NCBI GenBank assembly: GCA_015680685.1
Contig: MNCI01025571.1
Location: forward strand, 405,632 to 469,631
Reading direction: 5' to 3'
DNA length: 64,000 nt
Source of the DNA: Gnetum montanum
Lineage: Eukaryota > Streptophyta > Gnetopsida > Gnetales > Gnetaceae
The notes below the pieces were generated by a model. It was given only the letters and a program-made list of their open reading frames with translations, was not told the DNA's origin and searched no databases. This document shows, one piece after another, positions 44,122-55,096 of this stretch (the stretch's first letter is position 1; the number at the start of each line of letters is the position of its first letter). Position numbers and translations under genes: made by a program.

Positions 44122-45064
44122 TGATGAGCATCAATGTGTTGTGTTGATGAGCCCCAATTGACACGGCCTTGTCGACGGAGCCCCATTTACGTGGTGTTGC
44201 CCCATTGATGGGGCTACATTGATGTAGCATTTGCTACATTGATGGGGCCCTGTCGACATAGCCCTAAAGCAAAAACTATAAATATGAGCTCCTAACCATG
44301 TTTATGAGCATTTAAGTCATAGTAGTAGCAGAGCTCTTGTAATTTGTCTATTTGAAAGTTAGAATATTTTTCCTAAGTTCCCGCAATAGGAGTTATTAAG
44401 TGTATGGATCTTTATTCAAGCATTGTTGTACCTAAACCACACCAATGTGTATGGCAATAAAGGCAAGCTTCTTGATAAACCTTGCAACATTCTAGATAGC
44501 TTAAATGTTTTATTTATGCATTCATTATTTTTATTAAATATTCAATTAATTAAGCTAAATTAAAATAAATTGGACTTTAATCAATTAAGCTAAATAGATT
44601 AAGTACATAAGTATAACTGCTTTGAGCATAAACATGTATTTACGTGGTAATCCTAGCAGCATTATTGCTTGGTGCACCCAATAACATAGTGCTTGGTAAC
44701 CCAGCAATGGATACATGGATTCAAGACGTGTATGGAAAGTGGGACCAAATGCTTATGTTAGGACTAGTTAGAGACCAGTTAATTAGTTAAATTAAATCAG
44801 TCATTAAATTACTCTATATCTCTCTTTAAGCACCAAAGCCATAAAACACAAAATGATAAAAATCATGTGCCTAAATTACACTTAACCATACCATTATGCT
44901 TTACAAGTGTAATTGGGAAGACAACAAACAACCTTAGGGCAAGGTTCACTTCCTAGAAGACTAGTGTACAGAAAACTATACAGTCCATGGAATTTGATCA
45001 AATCATGCATGACTACTTTGTGATTCATATGGTTGGGCATAGGGGTACCCTTCACCGCTCATCA
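44122..45064 (+). repeat. 3' LTR of element B
   Basis: 943 bp, starts TGATGAGCATCAATG and ends GCTCATCA. TATA box TATAAATA at 44277-44284, AATAAA at 44456-44461. The U3 motif copies differ from the 5' LTR mainly by CG to TG or CA changes. The AGGAT that follows is the right target duplication. Confidence 0.93.
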
Positions 45065-46366
45065 AGGATAGATTAACTTTAGTGCATTTCACAAATTAGA
45101 TTAAATCCATTTTGGTCAATTTTGACTTTTCTCATGGCATGACCTAGGGGAAATGCTTTTATCCCAAAAGTGAGTTGGAATAAACCTGTTTTGGCCAATT
45201 TCACAAATCAATAAAAATCCTTTTCTTCCACTTAGGCTTAAATTGATAAATGACCAAATTTTAATAATGTGTCTCTACATTGGTTTTGCACCATGTCTGA
45301 AGGCCTAATTTTGCTCTTAATGGGGGTTTTTTTTTCTTTTATCATATTTACATAGTTCCAAAAATAACCAATTTACCCATTTCATAGTTCACATCATATA
45401 TGCTACATGTGTTGAGATGGGGAAAAGCTCTTTGGCCAATCTTGATCTGAATGTTAACTTTTCCTTTTTCTGCTATCATTGAAATGAGAGAAATTGATTC
45501 CACCCCATTTTACCTACTAGTTTATTGGCTACTTTTCCTATTTTAATTGTTACACTAGAGAAGTCACATGCCATACATCTTATGGACAAATTTAACTTAT
45601 ACTAATTAATATTGGCTAATTATTTATTTAAGTCGACTAGGATAAATCAACTTTGTTAGATTAGTAAATTGGGGCAAATGCATTTTGGGCTAACTTAACT
45701 TTTCTCCTTAGCTTAGCGAACTAGAAGAAATTAACTTTGCTCCATTTCATAAATTGGCCAAAATTCTTTTCCTCCAATTTTCTTTTTTGTGCACTTATAA
45801 CAAGGTTCATACTTATTTTAGAATGTAAAATGGAAAAAATTCAACTTCCCAAAATATGGATTGGGGTAACTTAACCTTGATGAATGATGTCAATAGCACT
45901 AATCCAATTTCAAGCTTCTTCAAAAGCTAACTTAGCTTCTTTGTGTGATGTTAGGGTTAATTTGAAACCCTAGCTCTAAAACTTTATGAGCATATAAGAT
46001 CAATACAAAGTGAAATATTTTTTGAATTTTTCACTACACTCTAAAATCTTAACTGCATGAACTAGCTATGCTTTAACTCTATTTTGGGCTATGAATCTTC
46101 TTTTTACCACATAAAAAAATTCGTTAAATGTCACATTGAAAAATAAGTCCAATAATTTGAGTTTGGCACTATTCATCAAGCTCTACTAGGCCGTAAAAGT
46201 GAAAAGTGCTTTTGATTTTAATCCCAAAGCTTTATTTATACTTTGTTCATTTAATTGTTACCTTTGAATTATTTCTAAAATATAGAGTTCCTATTATCAA
46301 GCTATTTGAACCATCTTAGCCCAAAATTTGAGCCCTCCTCCATGAAATGGTTGAAATGTAACAACA
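45065..46366 (-). repeat. 5' LTR of element D, part upstream of the B insertion
   Basis: Reverse-strand start TGTTGTTACATTTCAACC at 46366. The whole stretch from 45140 upward matches 8090-9314 in order. It is the first 1.3 kb of the 5' LTR of D, separated from the rest at 31763 by element B. No gene is seen. Confidence 0.8.
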
Positions 46367-46545
46367 CCATTATAATTTCCCACCCTTCAAGCCTAAAAAA
46401 ATGGCTCTTAGTCAACATCAAACAAGGAAAGCCTTTCTCAAAATCTAGAATAACTAATAGCACTAACACCTTAGCAAATGGACAAGCACACTTTATTTTT
46501 CAGATCTCCTCCTCCCAACTCAATTGTGGGGGAGATGGCCATACA
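46367..46545 (+). pseudogene. Integrase C-terminal end of element F
   Basis: Encodes SHPSSLKKWLLVNIKQGKPF and then ISSSQLNCGGDGH, aligning with the last 60 residues of integrase in E (SLEKRLLVNIQQTKPFHE) and B. It starts exactly at the D LTR boundary. The end overlaps the purine tract TTGTGGGGGAGATGG (46525-46539). Confidence 0.75.
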
Positions 46546-48444
46546 TACTAACATTCTATGAAGGCTACCCAGATTTTCACCTTTTTATTTTACACTGTTT
46601 TTCATATGTTTTTCAATTTGCTTTAATTTTACCTATTTTGATTTTATCTTGTTTTATTTTGTTCATTACGAAATATTGAATTTTTGTCGTGGCTACTGTT
46701 ACTATTGGAAGTTAATTAATGTAGCATTTAATGTTATGATTGATTGCTAAATGACCAAATTTTATCTCTAGACTATGTCCTTAATCAACAAATTGTTAAT
46801 TTTCTAATGATATTAGGCAATGAGTCCACGACATTCATCCATTCCATCTTCTCTATGAAGCTCTATAACATGGGAGCGTGAGGTCTTTCCATAATTAAAA
46901 CTTAAAGTAAATAATGATCTTGTTACTTAATAGACTCAAAATAGACCAAGTGGGAATGGACAAGGGTGTGACCTCAAGGGGATTTGTTATATGCTCTTTT
47001 CAACTTTTCTTTCAAGTTTTATGATCTTCCATTAGTAGATCACCACTCCTATTATCAATTATAAATGGAATCATGTCTTTGCATGATGTGGTTCTTGTGA
47101 AAATTAAAACATGAAAATCCAAAGCAACCTATTAGACACAATAATGAGCTACAAGCACTAGTTATGGGGCTGAAAAGACATGTTACCCATGCCTAAGAGC
47201 ACCCCTCTAACTAAGGCCCTTCCTTTCTTCTTCTATTTGCTTCTTCTCTTGGAGTGGTGGTTGTCATATGGGAGTTATCATGTACTTTTAATGGTTGTTG
47301 CAAAAGGATATGTTAATGCAAGGTCACTATCAGTTGAATGGACTTGGTCTTCACTAGGAATGAACTAGTATTAGATCATCTTAACCACAAACTCCACAAG
47401 GATCTCATGTGACCTAAATCCATGTCACCTAACTACCATTCTCTCTCTACTATCATTCTTATCATACCACCGATCACCTCGCTACCACCTATCATTGTCA
47501 ATTAATGTATTTGTTATGGTAGTAACATAATCCTTAGATGATCTCTCACATGGATTCGAACTTTCACTTATAATAACCATTAATCATCCTAGGTGCCTAT
47601 GAACTACTCATGATGAGAGCAAGTAAGGGCATCATAAGCATAAGCCTACTTTGGGAGGGATCCACTTGCCTACTCTTTGGTCTCTTTAAGTTAAACTTCC
47701 TATTCCTTGGTCATTTTCTCTAATCAATCTCATCAATTTACATTTCAAATGTCTAGTTTTACTTTTTCTAGCTTTGTCAATTCATCCTAATATAACCTAC
47801 TCTCCTCTCCCAATAAAATTACAATCCTCTTCTATGTTCTTACCATCCTTCTATGTTTTTCTAGCTTCCATTGTTCTCTTCTTTTGTTCCAGAACTTGCC
47901 AAATTTCCTAACTTTTCATATGCAAAGTATTGCTAAGTATAACTACATCGACATAGCCCTGTCAACTCATCCCCATCAACGCAGTATAAAAATGCTATAT
48001 ATATGCATGATACTTAGCAATTTTTGTAATTTTTTTCTCACAAACATGAGAGGATTTTTTCTATTTTTCAAAGCCCAAAAATCTTCCACAAGTCATAACT
48101 CTCAAATCACTAACCTGATTTAATCCATTTTTCAATCCTCGAGCTACCAAAGGTAAGCTTTATATTGTGGGGAACATAAACCTTTGGTTTCTTTTAGAAA
48201 ATCTTTTGAAATTTTCCTAACTCCCCAAGGTTCAGCCATTAAAATAATATTAAATTACTCATCCCTAGTGGATTAAACCTAACAAACCAACTTTGGTAGC
48301 TAACCAATAAAATAATATTAAAATAATATAATTTGCCAAGATCACAAGCAAACCTAAGCATAACCTGATCTAATAAGAAAGGTATCAAAAGAACCAAGGG
48401 TTATGAAGTAAAAAGCTAATCTTGCGTTATGTTTATGATCACAA
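46546..48444 (+). other. Spacer between integrase and ORF3 of element F, with internal promoter-like block
   Basis: No supported gene. It carries the shared blocks at 46817-46840 (AATGAGTCCACGACATTCAT), 47116-47195 and 47620-47680. At 47946-47984 lie GACATAGCCCTGTCAACTC and CCCATCAACGCAG, followed by TATAAAAA at 47985-47992: the same LTR-like motif-plus-TATA arrangement as in B. The following CTCACAAACATGAGAGG... block matches B 40617 onward. Confidence 0.6.
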
Positions 48445-51331
48445 ATGATACCAAAGAAAGGACCACAGTCGAGAAGGTCTTCCCAGCCCAAGGAGAAGTA
48501 ACCATGAGGAAGAGGCCAACAACAACAACCATAGTAGCCCCATGAGAAACTAGCTAAGGTGACTCATGCAATGGGAACTCTTCAAGAGAAGATTGAAGTA
48601 AAATATATCCAACAAATTCACACTACAAAAACATGCTAGTCCAAGTAGGATGAAGTTCCTAGGCCAAGGCTTAACCTTGAAGTTACCCTCACGGAGGCCT
48701 TCTTGGAAAAAATAAGAACCAAGGAGGTATAGAGTTTCATTCTCCAAGAGTTGAACTTTGGACTCTTCTTGAAATTGGTACCAAAAGAAGTTCTCACACA
48801 CCTACAGGGGTCTCCCATGTGGTCCATTTTCTCTAATACCAAAGAATGGCACATGGGGGAGGCATACATGTTTTGGAACAACTAATAGGGAAATGCATTC
48901 ATAAAGATCAAAGACATTACCATCTCCTACTCAATTGAGGCCATTACGAAGGCCCTTGATTTGCCTAACACAAGGGCAAAGTTAGTAGAAATTTCTACAC
49001 AAATGAACCCTAAAGCTAAGAAGGAATGGGTTCATCATTGCTATAGATCTTAAGAAGTACAATGCTCTCATAATGGTAGATCATGCATATTTCAAGATTA
49101 TAGCCTATTATCTAAACCTAACATTGAGGCCCAACAAGGCAACAGCCTTCTCTACCTAGGCATGTGCTACTCTAAGTAGAAAATTCTTGTTCAACCATTC
49201 TGAGCTTATTCATTTAGAGATCAAAAGGTGCTTTACGAAAAATGAGAAGGGAAGGAAGACACTCTCCTTTTCATGCCTGATTTACAAAATTGTGTGAGAG
49301 GAGAGGGATAGCATGTTATGTCAATGACATGATTCACCATGCTCCTACCACATCATGGTAGGAGATGATGAAGGACAAGGCATTAGCTAAGCTACAAGAG
49401 AAGGAGAGGCCACCAATGCCACCACTTGTAGGAGAAACTACACCAGAGACACTTGTAGCTGTCGAAAGGCTCAAAAAGTGTTAAGAGCAACTACAGTAGT
49501 AACAACAAGGCTCAGCAGGTGATGGGGAGTCCTCGGTTTACCATCTAGCCTTAAGCCATTTCAACAAGATCATCAAAATCATCAATTGGCTAGACCAAAA
49601 AATAGGCTTGTTATTCTTTACTTAAAGAAGCCAAGCACCTACGAGATCCAATCCAAGTGCAAAAGAAGCCACAATGTCCATTCCTAGACAAACATTCATC
49701 AAAATTTCAAGGAATGCTATGACCTTCTCCATCATGTTGGAGGAAGGTAAGGGGGAAATTATCCTAGTCATGCAACACAAAGGCTAGGAGACAACGATGG
49801 AAGTGGTAACTGATAGGATGGCTAAATCCCTAAATGCTCCTATGGCAACTGTACTAGACATTACCACAATGGTGGACATCCATGCATCCATAGGAGCAAG
49901 GAGAAGTCAGTTAATCATTACCAAACATGAGGAAATGTTAAAACAATTAGTTGAAATAAGGCAACTACTTTTGGAGATCTTCGATCTTCCAAATGATATC
50001 ACTGCAAACCAATCATGGCCGTTTGAGACAAAGGGCAAATTGCTTATTACTAATGCTCAATGAAAGGTAGCCACCAACACTAATTGTCAAGGTTACTAAG
50101 TTGCATGCTAGTCTCTTCAACCCTACCATTCTTAGAAAAGAGCTTACTATGGATGAAGCTTTCTAGCAACTTCAACACATACTACAAGTGGCCAAGAATG
50201 CAAAGGAGACAATGATCTTTGACACGTCCTTGTCAAAAGCCATGACCTTCAACACTAATAAGGACTTATCACAAGTTTGAAATGAGAACTTAGTCTTGAC
50301 AAAAGATGACCATTGCCTATGAAATATTGAGTAATAAAGGACCAAATGATCAAATTAATCCACTAAGATCAAGAGTAGCTAGCTAAGGTAAATCTAGATT
50401 TAAGGAGGTTGGCAAAAGAGAACCATAATCTCTCAATGAAGAAAATCTATCTGCTTTGCCAAAAGATAGCCATTAAGGTAGCCACCTAGAAGAATGAAAC
50501 CCTAAAATTTAAATGGATGAAAAACCATTATAGGAAGCAAATCAAGTTCCTCAAAGAGGTCAATGAAAAGGAGATTCAATTGCCAAAGGTGAAGATGAAT
50601 GAGGCCCTTCAGCAACCCAAACAACAAGGTGATATATGGTAGCAAATCTTTGATAGAGTAAACATGTACAACAAAGTTGAAATCCATCAAAATAAGTTGC
50701 AGATCAAGGATATGACCAAATACGTGGAGCTCTCCAACCTCTGTTATGCAAACTTGGCAATATTGATAGTAGGTAGATCAAGATCCAAATTAAAAAAGTA
50801 AGTGGTTAGTTCCTACCGCCTGTATGAGGTAGAATTCAAGCATCAAAAAGAGACAAAATAAATGTTGGAGACATCTAATGCAAAGCTTAAATTTCTCAAG
50901 AGTAAGTTCATTGATCAATGATCTATTGCTAGGAACTTGGCCAAAATCATGAACAGTTATCATGAGCTACAAAACCTAGTAAAGATGTTCAACATTGAAC
51001 GTATCTAATTCGTAGCCTGGTTTAGCAACATGAACAAACTATTTCCTTCGATACCATGTTTGTGGGATATCCTTGCACAAGACCACACTGGTGAAGCCAC
51101 ATGGACTGCTTACAATCCATTTGGCAAAGAAAAAAAGATGAAAGCATTGTTTGATACTTTCAAACTCCTAATAGCAGTAATGGCAACAACAAATCAACCT
51201 CAACCTCCACCAATGCCAAAACTTGGTGAAGGATCTTTAGCATCACAGGAGCCTCCACCTCTAGGCACTATTTTGGAATTTTATACTTTCCCAAATTTTG
51301 TAAGAAGCTCAATCCTACTTTTGTTTACTTG
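48445..51331 (+). pseudogene. ORF3 of element F
   Basis: Starts MIPKKGPQSRRSSQPKEK at 48445 and aligns throughout with B's ORF3: LNFGLFLKLVPKEVLTHLQG, MFWNN, IKIKDITISYSIEAITKALD, LPNTRAKLVEIS, NPKAKKEWVHHCY; the coiled-coil-like part from about 49790 (MEVVTDRMAKSLNAPMATVL); and the tail WDILAQDHTGEATWTAYNPF at 51060-51120 with a Pro-rich end. At least five frameshifts and many stops. Here two Trp codons that are stops in B are preserved, which confirms that the B stops are decayed sense codons. Confidence 0.7.
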
Positions 51332-51360
51332 AGGACAAGTTTTTAATCAGTCATGGAATA

Positions 51361-52240
51361 TGATGAGTCGAAAATTAAATAACCTACATCAACAAGCATG
51401 TGTTAATGCATTGTAGGATGTGTTGACGTAGATGCATCAACACTGATGTAGGTAGTGCCTATATAAATGCACTCACCACTTACATTTATAACACTTAGAA
51501 ATCATAAGGTAGCCAAGTTCTTACAGTTTCTCCTTCTCAAAGTTAGAATATTTTCCCTATAAGTGGCCATAGTGTGGATTTAAGAGATTGTAAGATGCTT
51601 TATTTGAGTGCCTATGTACTTGAACACATTGGTAGGAATGGCAATAAAGTCAAGATTTCCTACATCAATTACAGCACTTAGAATAGTTTATATTTTACTT
51701 TCAACACTTTACTTTTCATGTAATTTACATTTATGGCTTTAAATAATTAATGTAATTAACCATAAATACATAAGTGCAACCACTTTGAGCATAATGTATT
51801 ACGCTCGGTAATCCTAGTCGTGGATATTTGGTACATCTTGTAATAGCCACTTGGTAATCCAGTAGTCTAAATATGAGTTCAAGATGTTTACATCAAGTGG
51901 GAATAGTTGCTCTACATTAGGATAGTTAGTGACTAGATTAGCTAATTAATTATATCATTAATTGATAAACCTTCATTCACTCCTCTAGCCATTAGAATAC
52001 ACACACACGCACATATATAATACTTATAATAATATACATCATGTATCTTAACTCACACTTAATCATACATACTAATCACACATAAGTGTGAGTTAGAAAG
52101 ATAACAACCTTACAACTCCATGATTCACTCTTCAGAACTATAGGCAAACTTAGAAGACTATGGATATGAAATTCAACTAGATCACTAGTGAATGCTTGTG
52201 ATTCATATGGTTGGGCATAGGGGATACCCACTACTCATGA
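51361..52240 (+). repeat. 3' LTR of element F
   Basis: Starts TGATGAGTCG after a decayed polypurine tract (CATGGAATA, where relatives have GTGGGGGTA) and ends CTACTCATGA (CATCA decayed). TATA box TATAAATG at 51462-51469, AATAAA at 51645-51650, and the family's U5 signature GATTCATATGGTTGGGCATA. U3 has GTTGACGTAG and CATCAAC motif remnants. Confidence 0.88.
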
Positions 52241-52249
52241 GTACCTTGA

Positions 52250-53319
52250 TTTATTCACTACTAAAAAAAAGAATGCAAAAAAGAATCGATAGTTCTCTCA
52301 TGAAAGCACTTGATAATATTACTCATTTTCATAACATAATTTTCATGAATGAAATCTTCCCACTAAAGAAGCATATTTCTCACCATACTCATTAGAGAAT
52401 GATTAAAATCTTGAAAGGCATGAGATGTTATAGAATACTATGAAAGAAAATAAAAACAAAGCAAATATAAGTTTACTCACTTAGAACACCATTTGAGAAA
52501 ATGAAAAACTCTCTACTAATTTTTCCATACTGCTTTTAAAAACTATGATCCCTTAATATGAAGGGCAACACTAGAGATAACATAATTATAGCAAGACAAA
52601 TGGGGCTTATGAATAGCATAACCAATTTGCTAAAACATGATTCTAAGCATTTTCTTTGATCCTTCTTCCCCTTCCATAGCTCAAATGATCCATTTGGCAA
52701 ATAAAGTGAAAGCTTAATTATGCAATCCACAACTCCAAGAATACCATTATCTTTCAATAGACAATAATTCTCCCATCTAACCCAAGGAAATTCATGAGAA
52801 AAATTAGAATTTTTCCAAATATAGTTTCTAATAATATCTTTTACCAATAAAACTAGAATAATAGATATGCATAGAAGACAAAATGTGCTTAGCCATAATA
52901 ATTCTTCTTACTAGAGACAAACAACACTAAGACCAAATAGGAACTTTACTAAATATTTTGAATAAGAAGCTGCCATAATTGGAAAATTTTTGAAATAATA
53001 GTATTAGGTATACTAAGTAGTTTGAAGATCACATGTGGTTCAATCCATTTCCAAGGAAAATTCAAATTGTTGATCTCAAAAGGCTTGTATAATGGTCTAA
53101 TTGCTTGAGATTTATCCCCCTTAATTTTGGAGCTAGAAGCACTACACTAAGCCTTGATATTTTATGACATTTTGAATCTCTGATTGATCCTCTTTTAGCA
53201 AAAAAAAGGTATTCTCAACAAATTGGTTAATACAAATACAGCCTAAAGATTGTGGAAGAAATACTCCTTGAATAACATTCACTTGATTAGCAAAATTAAA
53301 CACATACCCATCACAACCT
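52250..53319 (-). pseudogene. Possible LINE reverse-transcriptase C-terminal fragment
   Basis: On the reverse strand, an open stretch of 103 codons at 52847-52536 starts MVKDIIRNYIWKNSNF and includes FPWVRWENYCLLKDNGILGV. The pattern Trp-x-x-Tyr-Cys-x-x-Lys-x-x-Gly-x-Leu-Gly is typical of the region after the RT core in plant LINEs (wvkWxxiClPKxxGGLGi). Just upstream, in another frame, IIMAKHILSSMHIYYSSF resembles the preceding LINE segment. No LINE RT active site, poly(A) tail or target duplication can be seen, so the identification rests on a short motif. Confidence 0.45.
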
Positions 53320-53974
53320 AAAAATTTACATAGGTTTAACTAAGTTAATGCATGTGATTAATTCTTTAATGCTTTCAAATACATTTCAATAGATTAGCTC
53401 TAATTTTCTTGGCTAAATCATAGGATTATATTATTATCATTACTATTATTGTTGTTGTTGTTTTTAGTTTCATACATAAGTGAATGCAATCTTCTTGTTA
53501 GGGTATTTAAAGTTGTTTATCATTTGTTTTATTATCATTTAAGCTTAATCGTCGATCTTTTGTATATTGTATGATCAAATGTTGAAATCCAATTATCTTG
53601 GAAATTTTTCTTCTATCAATTATCATATATTTACAAGAATTTGGCTATGCATATTTTATTATTTATGCATATTCAATTATGTACAGTTAATCTTTAATAT
53701 GCACATTTAATCTTTAGTATGCATATTTAGTTATGCATCTTTTATTGTTATTATGCACATGTGATTATATAATATTTTGTTCATGGAGTAATTTTGAACC
53801 CTAATCCTACCCAAACCATATTCCTTGTTACTTTTGTTATTAAACTAGAATTCAAATTTTATTTTTAATTATACTTAAATATTGCATAAATTATCTTTAT
53901 TAAGGAAGTACTTTAGGATGATATCCTACTTAAAATCTAACCTTACCAATGTGTCCAAGATGTTCAAAAATGTC
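53320..53974. repeat. Unclassified repeat R2, copy b (inverted relative to copy a)
   Basis: Reverse complement of about 4380-5040, with the same AAT/AAC tract (53440-53462), CATAAGTGAATGCAATCTTC and AATTTGGCTATGCAT. It is cut at 53974 by the LTR of element G. The homologous part beyond the cut (3894-4380 in copy a) should lie on the far side of G. Confidence 0.65.
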
Positions 53975-54852
53975 TGATGAGCAATGAGGTACCCCTACAC
54001 CCAACCATACAAATCACAAAGCGTTCACACATGATCTGGTCGAATTCTGAGGACTTCGTCATTTCCAGTGCACTAGCCCTATAGGAAGCAAATCTAGCCT
54101 TAAGGTCAATCATTGTCTTCCCAATTACACTTATGACATACATTGATATGGTTAAGTGTAACTGAGGCATTTGATTTTTATCATTTTTTTATGTTTTAGA
54201 AGTTAGTGCTCAAATGTAGATAAAAGTAATTTGATTAACTAATATGAATTAATTAATTAACTAATCATTTAACTAATCCTAACATAAGTATCCATTCCCA
54301 CTTTCTGTACACATCATGAACCCATGTATTTACTATTGGGCAACCAAGCAATAGGCTACGAGGTGTACCAAGCAATAACGTTGTTCGGATTACCAAGCGA
54401 ATACGTGTCACACTCGAACTGGTCATACTTATGTGTGTAATCTATTTAGCTTAATTGCTTATCTGACATAGTAATTGGAAAATTATTGATAATTAATTGA
54501 AAACAATGAATGCATAAATAAAATATCTGATCTATCCAAAGTGATGTAAGGTTTATCAAAAAGCTCGTCTTTATTGCTACACACATTGTCATGCTCAAGT
54601 ACAATAATGCTCAAATAAAGATTTGTACACTCAATGACTCCTACTGCAAGAACTTAGGGAAAAATTCTAACTTTTGAATGGAAAAAATGCAAAAGCTTCA
54701 CTTCTACTAAAATTTATATTACCATAAATGCAGCTAGTAGGCATCTATTTATAGGTGATAGACAAACACTACATCAATGGGGCCTCGTTGACGCAAGGCA
54801 AGATGCATCGACGGGGCCTCATCGATGTAGCCAACCAACAATGACTTCATCA
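53975..54852 (-). repeat. 3' LTR of element G
   Basis: Reverse-strand start TGATGAAGTCATTG at 54852, end TTGCTCATCA at 53975 (878 bp). U3 has GATGAGGCCCCGTCGATGCA and AACGAGGCCCCATTGATG, then TATA box TATAAATA at 54746-54753; AATAAA at 54570-54575. The U5 signature TATGGTTGGGTGTAGGGGTA is present. Confidence 0.92.
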
Positions 54853-55096
54853 TACCCCCACAACAAAATGAAAACTTGTCCTCAAGTTCTTTTACAAAAT
54901 TAAAAAGATATGGGATAATTGACTGACTTCTCTTCAACAAAATAAACTGACTGACTTGATAAAACATGGAGTGCCTAGGTGTACGGATCAACACATTACA
55001 AAAATGGTGGTGTTCAGGATACAAAATTGAACACCATGACATGACTATTCAAAAATTGAACACATTCCTTAATGGTGTAAAGCTTGTTGGCGAAGA
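54853..55096 (-). other. Polypurine tract and 3' untranslated region of element G
   Basis: Reverse strand: AACTTGAGGACAAGTT (about 54897-54882), a perfect 6-bp inverted repeat with loop AGGA, then TTGTGGGGGTA (54863-54853) next to the LTR. No coding sequence. Confidence 0.8.

Larger units (their letters stand above)
31764..45064 (+). mobile_element. Element B: complete 13.3-kb Athila-like Ty3/gypsy retrotransposon with ORF3
   Basis: Two LTRs of 947 and 943 bp, near-matching target duplications AAGAT (31759-31763) and AGGAT (45065-45069), and on the plus strand primer site, gag, protease, RT, RNase H, integrase, spacer with internal promoter-like block, ORF3 and polypurine tract. The LTRs look 85-90% alike by eye over the first 300 bp, so this is an old insertion, older than E. 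It lies in the 5' LTR of D in opposite orientation. Confidence 0.93.
5786..46366 (-). mobile_element. Element D: giant Tat-type Ty3/gypsy retrotransposon, host of nested elements E and B
   Basis: Read on the reverse strand: 5' LTR (46366 to ~27479, interrupted by B), primer site, gag (27407-26664, interrupted by E, then 15123-14339), protease, archaeal-type RNase H, RT, gypsy RNase H, integrase, a 1-kb post-integrase segment, polypurine tract, and a truncated 3' LTR (9314 to ~5786). Both LTRs start TGTTGTTACATTTC and are alike along their shared length. Without the insertions the element would be close to 22 kb, in the size range of Tat/Ogre-like elements. The right flank 46367-46371 (CCATT) would be its target duplication; the left partner is deleted. 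Confidence 0.8.
46367..52240 (+). mobile_element. Element F: 3' part of an Athila-like element interrupted by D
   Basis: Begins within integrase directly after the D LTR and continues with integrase end, spacer, ORF3, polypurine tract and a 3' LTR ending at 52240. The integrase piece at 5047-5785, on the same strand at the other side of D, probably belongs to it. F is strongly decayed and must be older than D. Flanking GTACC at 52241 would be its target duplication; the partner is not in the window. Confidence 0.8.

Noticed and set aside
31764-45064. B and F taken as one element with an internal duplication
   Set aside because: B has its own pair of LTRs and target duplication inside the D LTR, while F resumes only beyond D.
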